From the NCBI GenBank assembly GCA_004352715.1, contig SCFE01000001.1, positions 2,278,567 through 2,342,566 of the forward strand: a stretch of 64,000 bases of DNA, given 5' to 3'. The DNA comes from Hofstenia miamia. Taxonomy: Eukaryota; Xenacoelomorpha; Acoela. Made by a program: the position numbers and the translations under genes. Shown piece by piece: positions 11,912 to 23,243 of the stretch. The notes beneath the pieces are model-generated. The model saw only the letters and a program-made list of their open reading frames with translations. It made no database searches and was not told the origin of the DNA. The stretch's first letter is position 1, and each line of letters starts with the position of its first letter.

Positions 11912-12033
11912 CATAAAGTTCATTGAAAGAATCAATACAATTAAAACAGATGTCTAATCAAGTTTAATAAAGCCTTTATAAAGTTGATTAGACATCTGTT
12001 TTAATTGTATTGATTCTTTCAATGAACTTTATG
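11912..12033. repeat. Perfect 50-bp inverted repeat (hairpin), 22-bp loop
   Basis: Arms 11912-11961 and 11984-12033 are exact reverse complements over 50 bases, separated by 11962-11983. A single N (12034) and an (AT)n run (12035-12066) follow directly. This could be a MITE-like foldback or a chimeric or fold-back read at an assembly join. Confidence 0.95.
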
Positions 12034-12034
12034 N

Positions 12035-12066
<32 letters not shown>
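12035..12066. repeat. (AT)n microsatellite
   Basis: TA run following the single-N join at 12034. Confidence 0.9.
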
Positions 12067-12069
<3 letters not shown>

Positions 12070-12529
12070 GATGATTTGCAAAATGCGCCATAATCCATCT
12101 GGAAGATTTTGAAATAATTGCAAAAAACCTGCCATCCAAAGCATTGCAACTAGTGTATTTTGCATATCTAAGGACAACACCTAAACAAATCAATTTGTGG
12201 TGTAATTCAATATATTTTGGTTTTACCTTTCAATCACAACTCAACAGATCCAGCAGTTCTTTTCTAAATACATTATATCCTGGGGTAACTGGTTTTGTGA
12301 CAGGTCTGGTATACTTATTGGGTCTTTCAATTGAAGCAGACAATATTTTTACAAAATTGTTCACTTTATTACATATAAAAGTACAGAGTAGGCAATTATT
12401 TTGCATTAACATTATCAAGAAGAATTTTGGTTACTAGATTGGTATAATTTGAAAAAGTACATAAAATAACGCAAAAATTTCAAAGAATTACTTCAAGCTT
12501 AAAATTCTTCTTCCGATTGATTATCTCTT

Positions 12530-13440
12530 GTCACACAGGCTAAAATGTTGTCATAAAACTTCGTCTGGAGCTGCCATTTCACTGAGTAGTTTTTCAACCT
12601 TATTTCTCTTTGTATCAGTTACCTTGAAGATGGCGCTGGCGAAAAGTTGGCCTAAAACGTTCATATTTTTATCCAAGCATTCTTGCTACTTATTTCGGTG
12701 TATGTCGGTTTCAAGCTGAGCTGACAATTTTCCAGGTCTACAACTCTTGCTTCGTAATTTTTGTATGGCCTGGTGGTCGTTTTTCAAATTTGTAGCTAGC
12801 AGCAATCCATACTCCAAAGCTGTATCATGGTTTGAAAGGATTTTAATGTACCCACTCTTTAGCATTATTGCGCAATGTTCACAAATATCCTTTTCAATTC
12901 TCCCAAAAAAACTCGGTCTGCATTCAAAAAGCTGTCTACGAATAAAAAATACATGCTTTGTCAGCAATTTGGCTCTTATTTTAGCAACTAATCTCAGTAA
13001 CATGGAATGCATTGTCATATTTTTATTTTGCCCGTAGCAAGAGTCAGAAAATATTCTCAGATTTCCAACTGTAGCTAATTTATATGCAAGCAAGTTAATC
13101 AGAGCGTGATGAACTGCTGATGGAATTATATCGGTATCTTTCGCCTTTTTCCTTTTTCTGCTTTATCTACTCTCCTACGCTTGCTATAATTTATTTTCAT
13201 CAAAGACAATATTTGCTGATTTTCCTAAACCTTGGTTTTGTCATCATAGAAATTTTCAAAATTGTAGGTGAGATATTCTGCAGTAAGTGACTTGGCTTTA
13301 AAAAAAGAATGGATGCAGTTTTTTATGAATGTCTTACCAGCCCTATAATGCAGCTGCTTCTTAGTGTTCTTAGCATAGCTATCAACATCCAATTTTCTAT
13401 TTCAACTGCTTTTTGATGAGGTAGCGTGCACAGGTTAAAT
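12530..13440 (-). pseudogene. Relic of a transposase-like protein with SDSCYGQNKN motif
   Basis: Minus strand. The best part (12686-13093, 135 codons) starts near AVHHALINLLAYKL and has LRIFSDSCYGQNKN followed by MHSMLLRL, FFIRRQLFECRPSFFGRIEK, and a tail rich in charged residues. This order (FSD(N/S)CxGQNKN ... H-x-F-x-R-x-(S/H)-x-F-x-x-x-D/C-R-x-F-G-x-I-E-K) occurs in a large class of repetitive invertebrate proteins that look like RNase H-fold transposases (the DUF7869-like group, from memory). Weakly coding-like pieces continue on both sides: VTDTKRNKVEKLLSEMAAPDEV near 12540-12640, and LTAEYLTYNFENFYDD near 13240-13300. Stops and frame changes break the gene. The exact superfamily is not certain. 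Confidence 0.55.
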
Positions 13441-13892
13441 TAAACTATCAAAGGTATCTTTTGGTGAAATTATTACCACTAGCCTGTTTGAAATATTAAA
13501 ACTTTAAGATAAAAGTGAAGTCCTAGATCACTAAAATTTCATAGCCTATTGTTGAGATAAATAGCACAATGAAAATTATTCGAGGAAGTTAGACTATTTT
13601 GTGTAGCTCCACAGTGAAGAACTATTAACAATACAATTGGATATTCACCGCGTAATTCTGTTGCACAATTGGTCAACTGCAAGAATGGGTATAGAGCTTT
13701 TTGCAAATAGCTAAAGAGTGGATATAACTCATTTGCAAATATTGCCAAAATAAAATGCGCTTTACTATTGAATATAATGTGTCTTGAGCAAACGAACCGG
13801 CTTATTATATTCTACTGACATGAATTGGGCCAGGAAATGACAAATCTCGATTTTGATGAAAATAATTTATAACTTATTTTGCAAATCAACTC

Positions 13893-13895
<3 letters not shown>
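13441..13895. other. Intergenic, nothing recognised
   Basis: AT-rich; no supported gene or repeat. Confidence 0.45.
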
Positions 13896-13925
<30 letters not shown>

Positions 13926-14049
13926 NNNNNNNNNNNNNNNNNNNNNNNNNNNNNNNNNNNNNNNNNNNNNNNNNNNNNNNNNNNNNNNNNNNNNNNNNNN
14001 NNNNNNNNNNNNNNNNNNNNNNNNNNNNNNNNNNNNNNNNNNNNNNNNN

Positions 14050-14081
<32 letters not shown>
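13896..14081. repeat. (AT)n microsatellite interrupted by a 124-base N gap
   Basis: TA runs at 13896-13925 and 14050-14081 enclose the gap 13926-14049. The gap is presumably more of the same repeat, or an element inserted in it. Confidence 0.9.
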
Positions 14082-14082
<1 letters not shown>

Positions 14083-14557
14083 CATGACTTCTTCAAATTT
14101 TGATATTAGAAATGGCTTAAGCATGTAGTTTACTGACACTAAAAAAGTGCATAATATCAAACATGTTCCGGCTGAAATCCGCATTCTTAATATGACCGCA
14201 AACGAACCTCATTTTCACAGGAAAAAACTACTAATATCAACATTAAAGTAATAGCAGATATTGCAAAACGCCTAAATTTATTGAAAATGTAAAAATTAGT
14301 TGAAAAACGATTTATAATTGTTAAACTGCATATAAATCGAATTCTTTGTACAATAGTTTTCATTTTCTTATATTTCGTAAGAAATGCACCTCTTGACCTC
14401 AAATTTGGTTTGTAGCTATTAAATAAACCTTACGGCTATCATGCATACTCAATTTGTATTTTTTTACATTAATTGGCTGAATTGCTTGCGGGTGCTAAGT
14501 ATGGGGAAAATTAGTGGTTATGGGCACTCAGTATAAAACCCATAGTACATAGCGCCC

Positions 14558-14558
<1 letters not shown>

Positions 14559-14594
<36 letters not shown>
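14559..14594. repeat. (AT)n microsatellite ending in actgcag
   Basis: TA run of about 36 bases followed by ctgcag. The segment 14082-14558 before it shows no supported feature. Confidence 0.9.
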
Positions 14595-14595
<1 letters not shown>

Positions 14596-14789
14596 TGCAG
14601 TTGAATGTGAATTTTAGGCTGGAGTTCGATAAAACGATATAGCTGGTAGCAACTGTGGCATCGGAGGTTGCAGTGGCCATTTGGATGATGCTAAAACTGT
14701 GTTCTGGGTGCCATGACGAGAGAGATATAAAACGTTCCATATTCTTTGTATTTAGGATGTGATTGTTTCGGTTGAGCATTTACGATTGC

Positions 14790-15410
14790 ATACTGTGAGT
14801 CAGACGTTTTCAGAGTTTTGCTGTTGAGAGGAAAGACTTTGTGTCTGGGTATATTTTGTAATGAGTTTCCAATGTGGCGCCCCACATGTAATTTTTGGGA
14901 TTGTAATGAAATACCTCAATGTTGCTCTCATGTACTCCCAGTTTGTTTTGGATGTAAATCAGAGAGAGTTTTCCAAAAGGGTTTTCATAGCTCATGATTT
15001 TGGTGAGGTATTTCTTGAAACGATCAATGTTGTGATATTATCTTTGAGGGGAGAGGTAGAAACTGTTTGTTCCAGGAGTAACTAATTCTTCACTTTTATT
15101 GGCATAGGGGTAATTGTGATTTCAAATGAACACTTAGTGATGAGTTTGGTTCTAGTTAATTTTGGTATAGCATCTGTGAGTTTATTGTTGACAGCAAAGA
15201 GTATTCTTATCAACCATGTCACGGGAATTGCTCTAATGTCTGGGATCTGTTGTTTTTTGAAAAATAGGGAGTGAAACAAATTTTTCTCTTTGTACTTGAT
15301 TGTGTTAATCAGTTGAGTAAGTAGGTGTTTGACATTGATGGGGTAGGTTTTGCTGGGGCTCTCAAAGTTGATGGTAGGCCACATTTCACTGTTTTGTACA
15401 CATTTTTAAG
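14790..15410 (-). other. Minus-strand coding-like sequence at the 3' side of the gypsy relic, unassigned
   Basis: A minus-strand open stretch of 100 codons (15082-15384) and a 61-codon stretch (14810-14995) read like degenerate protein sequence. They lie downstream, in transcript sense, of the gypsy integrase. The position would fit a third ORF or a 3' untranslated part of the element. I recognise no motif and do not assign a function. Confidence 0.3.
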
Positions 15411-16129
15411 AGGTTCCACCTATGTTGAATATCTGATAGTGCAGCAGAAGAGTGACTGAAACTAAATTGATAGTGAACATGAGCGAGATTTTGTGAGTTG
15501 TTAGGATCAAGAATTTCATGTTTATGCTTGTCAGACTAAATCAATTGCTAGGCGTTCTTCAAAGATAAGCTAATACAAAGGAGTGTTATGATTTACTAGT
15601 ATACCAATTATTATCATGTTGGTAATAGTGTCTATAGTCATGACGGTGGTCTGAAGCAGTTGACTGGCGAATCATGAGGAAATTTTTGAGGAATTCTTCC
15701 AAATCCAGTACATTGTCAACTAACATTTTATTGTTGTATTTAGATATATAAATACGCATGTAATTTTGTTAGTATCTGCATGAATTAGTATTTGATTTTA
15801 AAAAGTAAACAATGAGATGTTAATAGACGAGAGTTTTTCATAGGCTTTTCCATTTTCGATAAACTTCTAAATGTTTTTTTTAGCATGACATTATGTTCAG
15901 AGATTGTGTGCAGTGTTCTGTGCAAGTAATCTTGACTGACGTCTTCATGCATCCATTCTTTGTAGGATATAAGGGTGTTGACTTTGGGACATTTCCTTGC
16001 ATCAATTACTATTAGTAAAGCTATGTGATTGATTTTGTTTTCACCTATGGAGAGTAAGTTGGAGCAGAGTTTTTAGGTGGATTCAGACCAGGTGTTTGCA
16101 CTTATGTAGCGCCTTCATTTGGAGCAGGG

Positions 16130-16450
16130 TTTTCAAGTTGAGTTTGAGTTACTTGGACTGAGTTCAAGTTTTTATGTTTTGAGTTTGAGTTCAAGTATTT
16201 TTAAAAAAAATTCTGAGTTCAATCTAGGTTTTTTCTATTTCCGAGTTTTTTAGGGTAAAAAACATTCATTTTACAATAATTCTAAACTAAAAAACAGGTA
16301 TTTGCAATTGGTAAAGAATTTGAAATTTAAAATAATAAAATTTTGATGATATTTTCAAGTGGATTCTCAATTGAGTTGAAGTTTGAGTTTTGATGATTTC
16401 TTTTCTGAGTTTTTCCAATTGAGTTTTGCAAGCTTATTCAAGTTCAAGTT
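16130..16450. repeat. Degenerate gagtt/caagt-rich low-complexity repeat
   Basis: Many irregular copies of gagtttgagtt, ttcaagtt and similar hexamers, interrupted by an AT-rich part at 16255-16345. It looks like a decayed minisatellite within the gypsy relic. Confidence 0.55.
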
Positions 16451-17299
16451 CATAATATTCATAGTACTCAAAAGCTGTGATTTTGAGGCAATGAAGTAAA
16501 AGTGAATGATTTCATTGTAAATTACGGACATTTTAGTCATGTAAGAGTGATATTTTTCAGTTTGTTGACTACTGCAATCTGTAGTGGAAAAAACTAATGT
16601 GTATGGAGACCAAATATCTGATGCCTTACAGGTATCCAAAATGTAGAAGGATGTTTCAGGTTGGAACAGTGGAGAGAAGGGCAGATGATGTTGAAGGCTG
16701 ATTGTTTCTAACCTCTAGGTCCATATCCAGTTTATGTACACTTGTAAAAATGCCAGAGGCTGATATCAACTCAGAGTCTGAATCTGATGTATGTATGCTG
16801 GTGGAAACTTGGTGATATCATGTGACTCAAAGGAGGAGAATTACAAGTTTATTGAGAATTACTGGGAGTGGTGCAAGTTCTCTGAGACATTGAATGTCTA
16901 AAGGCAAAGATACAATGTAAATTTTCTATTCTTTATAATTAACATTTTGTTTAGGTGATCATGCAGGTTGTGTATGCATTCATAGACTAGAATTTTGGTT
17001 AAATTTCAATCCCTATTGTAAGGATCTCCCTCAATAGAATGAAGATCAGCAGTTTCATAGTAAGCATTATTATCATATTTCTTGAACAAGTTTGAAATTT
17101 TCACATGAATTGATAAAAGCATGGGAAAAATCCTTAGGGGTTCATTTCAATTGTTGGAAGTTTACAATTTTTCAGTTGTTAAGTTCATAGCAATTGTGAG
17201 GTAACACTTTTGTGACTTTATAAGGACTAAATCAGTTTCTAGAGTGTTCCATGCTTGTTTTGAGTCAGCAATTGGGTAAAATTGGAATATTTTGTCACC

Positions 17300-18060
17300 A
17301 ACTTTGGGTGGTTTGCCATAGAGAGAGTGGTTATAGTAACATTGTTGGTTGCTTGAATTTTTTCTGTATTAGTGCACACAATTTCCTGTGTATGATTTTT
17401 TCTACTAGTTGCTGCACATAGTTTTAATCTATTGAATTGTTATAATTGTTGAGGATCATAGATGTAGGTGCTGGGCTTCATGACCAAACATGGTATTGTA
17501 GGGTTTCAGCTTAGTAGTGGAATGTGTGGAGATATTATAGAAGTATGTGACAATTGGAAGTACATCTCACCAACTTTTTCCTCCAACATGTGATGTGGTA
17601 GCCAGCATTAGTATAATTAGAGTTCTGTTGACACATTTGATTACACCATTAGCTTGTGGATGACATGCTACTTAGTGGTTGTGTTCAAATTCTAGTTTTC
17701 ACTAAGCATTGCTTTTAAATTGAACACCTTTGTCAGTTATTATATTTTCCTTTGGGCAAATGTATATATCCAATTTTTTACAATACCATCAGAATTTTTT
17801 CCAATGCAACACATTGTTCAGGAAATCTATCCTTGTTCTGCAGTATACAGGAACTACATTTGTTTACTATGTCTTCTCTTGTTTTGCATAGGTATATGGT
17901 AATGAACAGTTCATGAACAATCTATTTCCATTTGATAAACTCCAGTGTGACCACATTCATCAATTTTTTTAAACAATTTACATCTGTAATATTCAAGAAG
18001 AGTGATGCATTTGAAGTTCTTAGCTGCTGCAAATAGTACTGCAGAATCAGTAAGTTTCTA
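17300..18060 (-). pseudogene. Gypsy integrase relic
   Basis: Minus-strand reading around 17560-17720 gives ITDKGVQFKS, then CHPQANGVIKCVNRTL, matching the integrase core (TDxGxxF ... HPQxNGxxExxNRTL). It is followed by YNISTHSTT and FGHEAQHL, the usual post-core YNxSxHxxTxxxPxxxxFG stretch. A Cys pair further upstream (CSSC near 17850) may be the remains of the HHCC zinc finger. Several in-frame stops show the gene is inactive. In the model element this would be the strand-transfer enzyme that inserts the cDNA. Confidence 0.75.
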
Positions 18061-18899
18061 TTTATGTTTTCTATTGTAACACATTGCCACATGTTCAATA
18101 AGTTGTTCTGGATTTTTCACTTTTGTTATTATTTGTTTAAAGATGATGTTGTTTTAGGCATCAGCATTTTTGTTAGTGGTTATATCTTCTTTGATCATGA
18201 TGAAGAGTATAGCAAGAATGGGTTTGCCATTTATATTTTCATTGATGTACTTTAGTTGATCATTCTGGATTTGTGGTATGAATTTAAAATATTTCATTCA
18301 ACTTCTTTCTTTTTTAATTAGTGGTTGTATTGTGAAACAGCTGTTCATAGTTCTGAGTTGTTGTGTAAGCATCTTTTACTATGTTCTATAGTAAAAGAGT
18401 TGTTACTGAACTATTTATTCCTCAAGTAATAATAGTTGAGCAGTCTTCAGAAAATTTTTTTAACCAACATTGGCTGCTTTATTGGTGCACACTGTGAAGT
18501 TCTTTTCATCAATAAGAAAATGGCAAAATGTTTTTAAGGATTCCACAAGTGAAAACATTTCTAATTATCTTGCACAGAAATGTTGTTCCAAATCTTGCTA
18601 CTATGTCACCCTGCAAATATGCCACTCTCACATTATGCCACTTTTTCTCAGTCCTGATGATTTTTACATACAAAAATGAATTTATTATGCCACTACCTAC
18701 TCTCACAACAACAGTTTTGATCTGAAATGATGCTAATGTATATTTCTTTTATCTTAAAGAATAAAAATGTTCTAAAAGTATAGAATAAAAGTATTACAGA
18801 CATGTACAGTACAAACTTTCATTTTAAAAATCTATAATATACCTGCTGTTACAAACTCTTATTACTATGCCATTTTCGCTTTGTCAAGTGGCATAGTAG

Positions 18900-19660
18900 T
18901 GACACTTGATTGTATTGTTTTGGCTTCTCTGTGCTGTTTTGCATCTGGTGTAGCATTGAGCAGAATGCTGCCATGCTAGCATCTGTGTCAAGGATGAAAG
19001 CATCAATATAATTTGGAGTACTTAGAGAAAAAATAGATCCTATTTATTGTTTAAGATTATCCAACTCCTTGTGAGACCAGTTTTAGTAGGTTGGACATTT
19101 TACAAGTTTTTTCCATGAGATTCAGAATGAATGTGTGGTAGTAATTGATAAAACCCAGAATCTGCTCTAGATTTTTTTATTTCGTAGAGGTTTGATTTTT
19201 TTGATCATTTTTTTAGCATTGTCCTTTATTCTGAAGTTACTGGCTTGGATGTTTCTACTGAGGAATGTAGTTTTTTTCATCATGATCATGCATTAGCATT
19301 AATGCATATTCCAGCATTGAAAAGTAGCTTTAGCTTTAGGATAATGTTAAGCTTTTGACAGTGGTTTAGTTGATATGAGTATGTCATTGATGCAGTTTTT
19401 TCACTACTGGATTCTCACATTTGAACTTGCCAGTAGGCGTTGCATGAGTTGATAGTGGAGAATAAATTAAAATGGAGATACTCTGTAGAGAATGGTACTG
19501 ATACATCATAGCAGATAAGCATAATTTTTGTGACATTTGCTTAGCATGCAAAAGTCAATGAATAAATAGTGTTTGTTGCCCTGTTTGATGAAGACAGTAG
19601 ATGATGTATACAGACTTTTGCATTGGCAGATTATTCTGTTGTGTGCCCCATTTCTGATTA
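18900..19660 (-). pseudogene. Gypsy reverse transcriptase / RNase H relic
   Basis: Minus strand. STVFIKQGNKHYLFIDFCML (about 19540-19610) corresponds to the VFVKKKDGxLRxCxDYRxL motif at the start of the RT palm. LEQILGFINYYHTFILNLM (about 19110-19170) matches the LRSFLGFxNYYRxFIxxF connection motif. TDASMAAFCSML (near 18960) matches the first RNase H motif. The YxDD active-site region between them is not intact. Frameshifts separate the blocks. Confidence 0.75.
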
Positions 19661-19683
19661 CATTCAAATGTTGTTCTCCATAG

Positions 19684-20316
19684 CTAGCTGTATGTTGATG
19701 CATTTTTTATGAGTATGTTAATTAGATAGTTTATGTCACACTTCATTTTGAAGTCTTTTCTCAATAATGGTGGCATTCCAGATAGTATGTGGCTATAAAG
19801 GTCTTCTCTATAAGAGAGTTTAAGTAAGTGATTGACTTTGAGAATATAATCTGATAATTCAATGTCATCCTTTAAGTTTATGTTGTAAAGCATCATCTTA
19901 TACTGTTTCCTGGTGCTTTCATTGTTAAAGGCTGCATCCAGTTCTGATGTTAATTTGTCATAGTTTATTTTAGTAGTAGCATTGTGATTCATGCATACAG
20001 TAAGAACACAACCCCTGAGATATAGTGACAGCTGTGTACATCCATTCTCTTTGGTGCCACCTTGTGATGTGTAGATTTTGAAGAGTACCAACCACTTGGA
20101 GAACATTTACAAATTGGCACTGAGTTTTCCCATGAAATACTGTTGGATCTTCAGTAGTTTGATATCATGAGTTAAAGGATTGTCAGGTAGCATAGATTTA
20201 TAACTTTTGATGGTTGGATTGAAAACTTGTTGAGGAGTCAGTTCCTCAAGCAATTTAGTAATTTTTCTCAATAGTATTTGAGGCAGAGAGTTTATGAGGA
20301 AAGCTTTGATATACAA
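19684..20316 (-). pseudogene. Gypsy gag relic
   Basis: A 140-codon open stretch (19684-20106) preceded by another (20107-20316) has the character of a Ty3/gypsy Gag capsid: W..LFKIYTSQ, LSLYLRGCVLTV, INYDKLTSELDAAF, and IELSDYILKVNHLLKLSY, then LSGMPPLLRKDF. This is the usual A-x-x-L-x-L-G...Y..L...L...F...E....Y...L..L......GLP..LR pattern. It sits immediately upstream of the RT relic, as expected. I see no intact CCHC knuckle. Confidence 0.65.
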
Positions 20317-20320
20317 TAGG

Positions 20321-22040
20321 TATCAACAGGAGAATTGGAATATTTGATGTGTTTGATTTCTTCACTTAGAATTTGGAACTTACAATTACAATGTGCCTCT
20401 TGGCATTACATCATGTAGTGATTTTGTCTAGAATGGCTTTCCCAGTTTCTTCAGTATTTTGGAGGAGCTATGTACAATTAAGGTTTGAGTGAGTTGCTTT
20501 TCAAATCCAATTTGTCAGATAGTTTAACAATGATTTGCATGAGTTGTGCTTTAATTTTAGACTTAAAGTGTCTTGAGGAAGTTCTGTTGTCATTTTTGTA
20601 ACAAGTAACACTATAATGAAGAAGATTACTAAGGTGAAGTTTATCAGAGATGCTTCCTAATAACTAGAATACCAACTATAGTAATTTTTGGAAGTTTCAA
20701 AATAACTGAGGCTTTTGTAGATATATAAGTTATAGGTATTTAGAAAAAAGAACAGTAACTTACTGCTAAGTTGTTGATAATAACAGTTGTTGAAATAGCA
20801 GAGAAAAAGTAACTGGTAACTAGTTTCTTCTGAATTTTCTTTAATAATTGTGTAGCCAATAAATAGAAATACGTTTAAGAAATAATGAGAGAAAAGTGAG
20901 TGCATGTTTTTTTCTGAATTTTCTTAAAGTAATAAGTGGGTAACATGAGTAGTAAAAAATAGCAAAGTGAAAGTATGTAAATGTATCTTTTGCATGTTCT
21001 ATGAGCGTTTTTGGGTCACCATGTAACAATGTCGTAGGAAATATTATTAGAGTAACCAAATAATAGCTAGCGACAAAGCTGCAAATAACAACCAGTAGAA
21101 AGCAATGGCAAAGACAACTAGTAAATAATGAATTAACACTATGAGTATGACTAATCACCAGCAGTTGCATACAGAATTTAAATGATAGCAAATTAATTCA
21201 TTGTAATAGTGTGAAAATAAATGCAAAAAACCAAACTAGATTTAAATGGCAGATGCTGGGGTGATATATGCCCGCTATTGAAGTAATAAGCATATAATTG
21301 AAAGCCATCAAGAAATATTGAGGATCCAGAAATAGCTAAGCAGTCAAGTCTGACGGTGGTTGCATAGCACTCTGAAAAACTGCCCCTTAGTTGTTCCTCC
21401 ATCACTTAGAAACTTAGCTTAGATTTGCAATGAAATTTTTAAAATAATAATGAGTAATTAAAGCAGGAAGTTACATGGAGCAAAACTAAATTATAATTAA
21501 TGAATGTGTACACCAGGGCCCTATTTATGCAAGTACTAGTAATAATATTTATTAACAATTAATGCAGGTGATGTCTTACCACGTTTTTACTGATTTAGTG
21601 ACATTTTTTATTCTTTTTGCAGTAACACAATGTTCTTAATATCAAAAATTTTCAAACTATCAAAGGAGTACAGTGTTAGTATGCATCGTATTCATGTGAC
21701 ATTGTATTGAAAAAATCTGATAAATTGTTTAATGAGATCAGCATACACATTTTTACTTCAAAATATGCAGAAGGAATCTAGCTTTAATATTTTCACCATA
21801 TATTATTAATAATTGTAATTAGGAGTTTGACAACATAAAATTTAAAAAGTTTTTCGCAAATTTGGTTTTCCAAAGCTAACATAAATTGCTTTTTAGAAAA
21901 GATTGGAAACACATAGAAAAACTTTAGAAACTTACAAATAGGCAGTCAAAAGATCCTTAAAAAATTTTTGTATTACTTTTTTTGAACTTTACTTTTCTCT
22001 TTGAGCAAACATCAATTGATATATTATGATATATTCAGAT
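20321..22040. other. No gene recognised; possible upstream part of the gypsy element
   Basis: Weakly biased sequence with several open stretches on the minus strand (for example 20841-21191) that look like hydrophobic frame artefacts. LTRs were sought here and not proved. Confidence 0.4.
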
Positions 22041-22043
22041 ATA

Positions 22044-23160
22044 TACAGTAGGGGACAAATTATTATGAACACCTACGATTTTTTGGTTTTTTATGGATAT
22101 ATCATAAACCAAGGAGTTATTATTGCGCAAAGTCATACATATTTGAATTAATAATTAAGTTTTTGCCTTGGCAATAGATGGTACATACGTAAGCTATATT
22201 GAGTTAATAAACGCACTGTAATTGTGAAAGTATATACAGTCTCATTTGTTAATGCGTATAGGCAAATCTATGGAATAACAGATACAGAACACAGAGAAGC
22301 ACTGAACACATAGATAGAAATATTACCTGTGTATTTATGAATCATGTAGGCCAATAGGATGTCTAAACTCGTTTTTCTGTCTAAAAGCTCTGTTTCTGTT
22401 GAGGCATTATCATTGCAAATATGGGTAAGCGTTCAGATCTGTCTGTTGCACAAATCGAAAGTATTAAAGCTTTATTACGTACTCGTGTCTTTTCAATACG
22501 CCAAATTGCAGTTCAAACAGGTGCAAGTGTAGGAGGCATTTCAAAAATCAAATTGATGACAAATGGGCATGTATCTAGGTCATCTAGAGTTGGCAAATGC
22601 GGTCGAAAAAGAAAAACAACACCACGTGATGATCGATCCATGATTTTGTCACTTCGTCAGCAGCCCTTGATGTCAGCTGCACAAATCAAATCAAACCTAG
22701 TTGAACGAGGAGTTGAAGTTTTCATCACGTACAGTGCGCCGCCGACTCAATAGTCTTGGTTGTCGATCCGTCATACCTCGCAGAGTACCTCGATTGACAT
22801 CAGCAATGATGAAGAAGCGCTTGAATTTTGCTCGGCAGCATACAGATTGGACTCAATAGCATTGGAGGCGCGTTTCTTTCAGTGATGAAAGTATTTTTGA
22901 GTGCCAGGATGCTCATAGGAGCAAAGTGTGGCAGATTCCAGGTGCAGTTCGTTCAACTCGTCCAGTTGTAAGACTTCATGTCTGTGAGGGCATGATGACT
23001 GCTCCGAAATACTTAGAAGTCATTCGGAATAATGTCATCCCACAGATAGCCGACTGGTATGATACTTCTGATTACTGCGTCTTCATGAATGATGGAGCAC
23101 CATGCCACAAAGCCAAGATGGTTTCCCAGTTCTTAGAAATGAATCGAATTAAAGTGCTTC
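22044..23160 (+). mobile_element. Tc1-like transposon, left end present, right end lost in an assembly join
   Basis: The left end follows a TA run (atatata at 22040-22046) and begins cagtaggggacaaattatta at 22047, a typical Tc1 CAGTxGxGGxCAAA terminus. The body carries a plus-strand transposase. At 23161 a lone N begins a misplaced copy of an internal segment, so the right TIR is not present in this assembly. Confidence 0.85.
22421..23158 (+). pseudogene. Tc1-like transposase, frameshifted and truncated
   Basis: Starts MGKRSDLSVAQIESIKALLR, a Tc1 paired-like helix-turn-helix region, followed by the GRKRKTTPRDDR linker and MSAAQIKSNL. One base too many near 22725 shifts the frame; the next frame continues TVRRRLNSLGCRS and MKKRLNFARQHTDW, with an in-frame TAG at about 22856. 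VSFSDESIFE (first catalytic Asp) and CVFMNDGAPCHKAK (second Asp) are both intact. The expected C-terminal PDLNPIE-type motif lies beyond the join at 23161 and is absent. Whether the frameshift and stop are real decay or sequence errors cannot be told here. Confidence 0.85.
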
Positions 23161-23161
23161 N

Positions 23162-23235
23162 CAGCAGCCCTTGATGTCAGCTGCACAAATCAAATCAAAC
23201 CTAGTTGAACGAGGAGTTGAAGTTTTCATCACGTA
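23162..23235 (+). repeat. 74-bp exact copy of 22658-22731 between Ns
   Basis: The segment after the lone N at 23161 repeats 22658-22731 without a mismatch and is followed by eight Ns (23236-23243). It looks like a contig end placed twice, not biology. Confidence 0.9.
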
Positions 23236-23243
23236 NNNNNNNN

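Larger units (their letters stand above)
15411..20320 (-). mobile_element. Ty3/gypsy-type LTR retrotransposon, decayed
   Basis: On the minus strand the order gag - reverse transcriptase - RNase H - integrase is preserved from about 20.3 kb down to 17.3 kb, as in Ty3/gypsy. All parts are broken by stops and frameshifts. The LTRs could not be located by eye. The region 15411-17300 is T/G-rich with a poly(GAGTT)-like degenerate stretch at 16130-16440 and no clear coding signal. Confidence 0.75.

Noticed and set aside
13812-14128. Open frames made of IYIYIY and gap
   Set aside because: Artefacts of the (AT)n microsatellite and N gap. The same applies near 60572-60808.
15082-15384. Envelope-like third ORF of the gypsy element
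   Set aside because: Position fits, but no signal peptide, cleavage site, fusion or membrane segment can be shown; left as unassigned.
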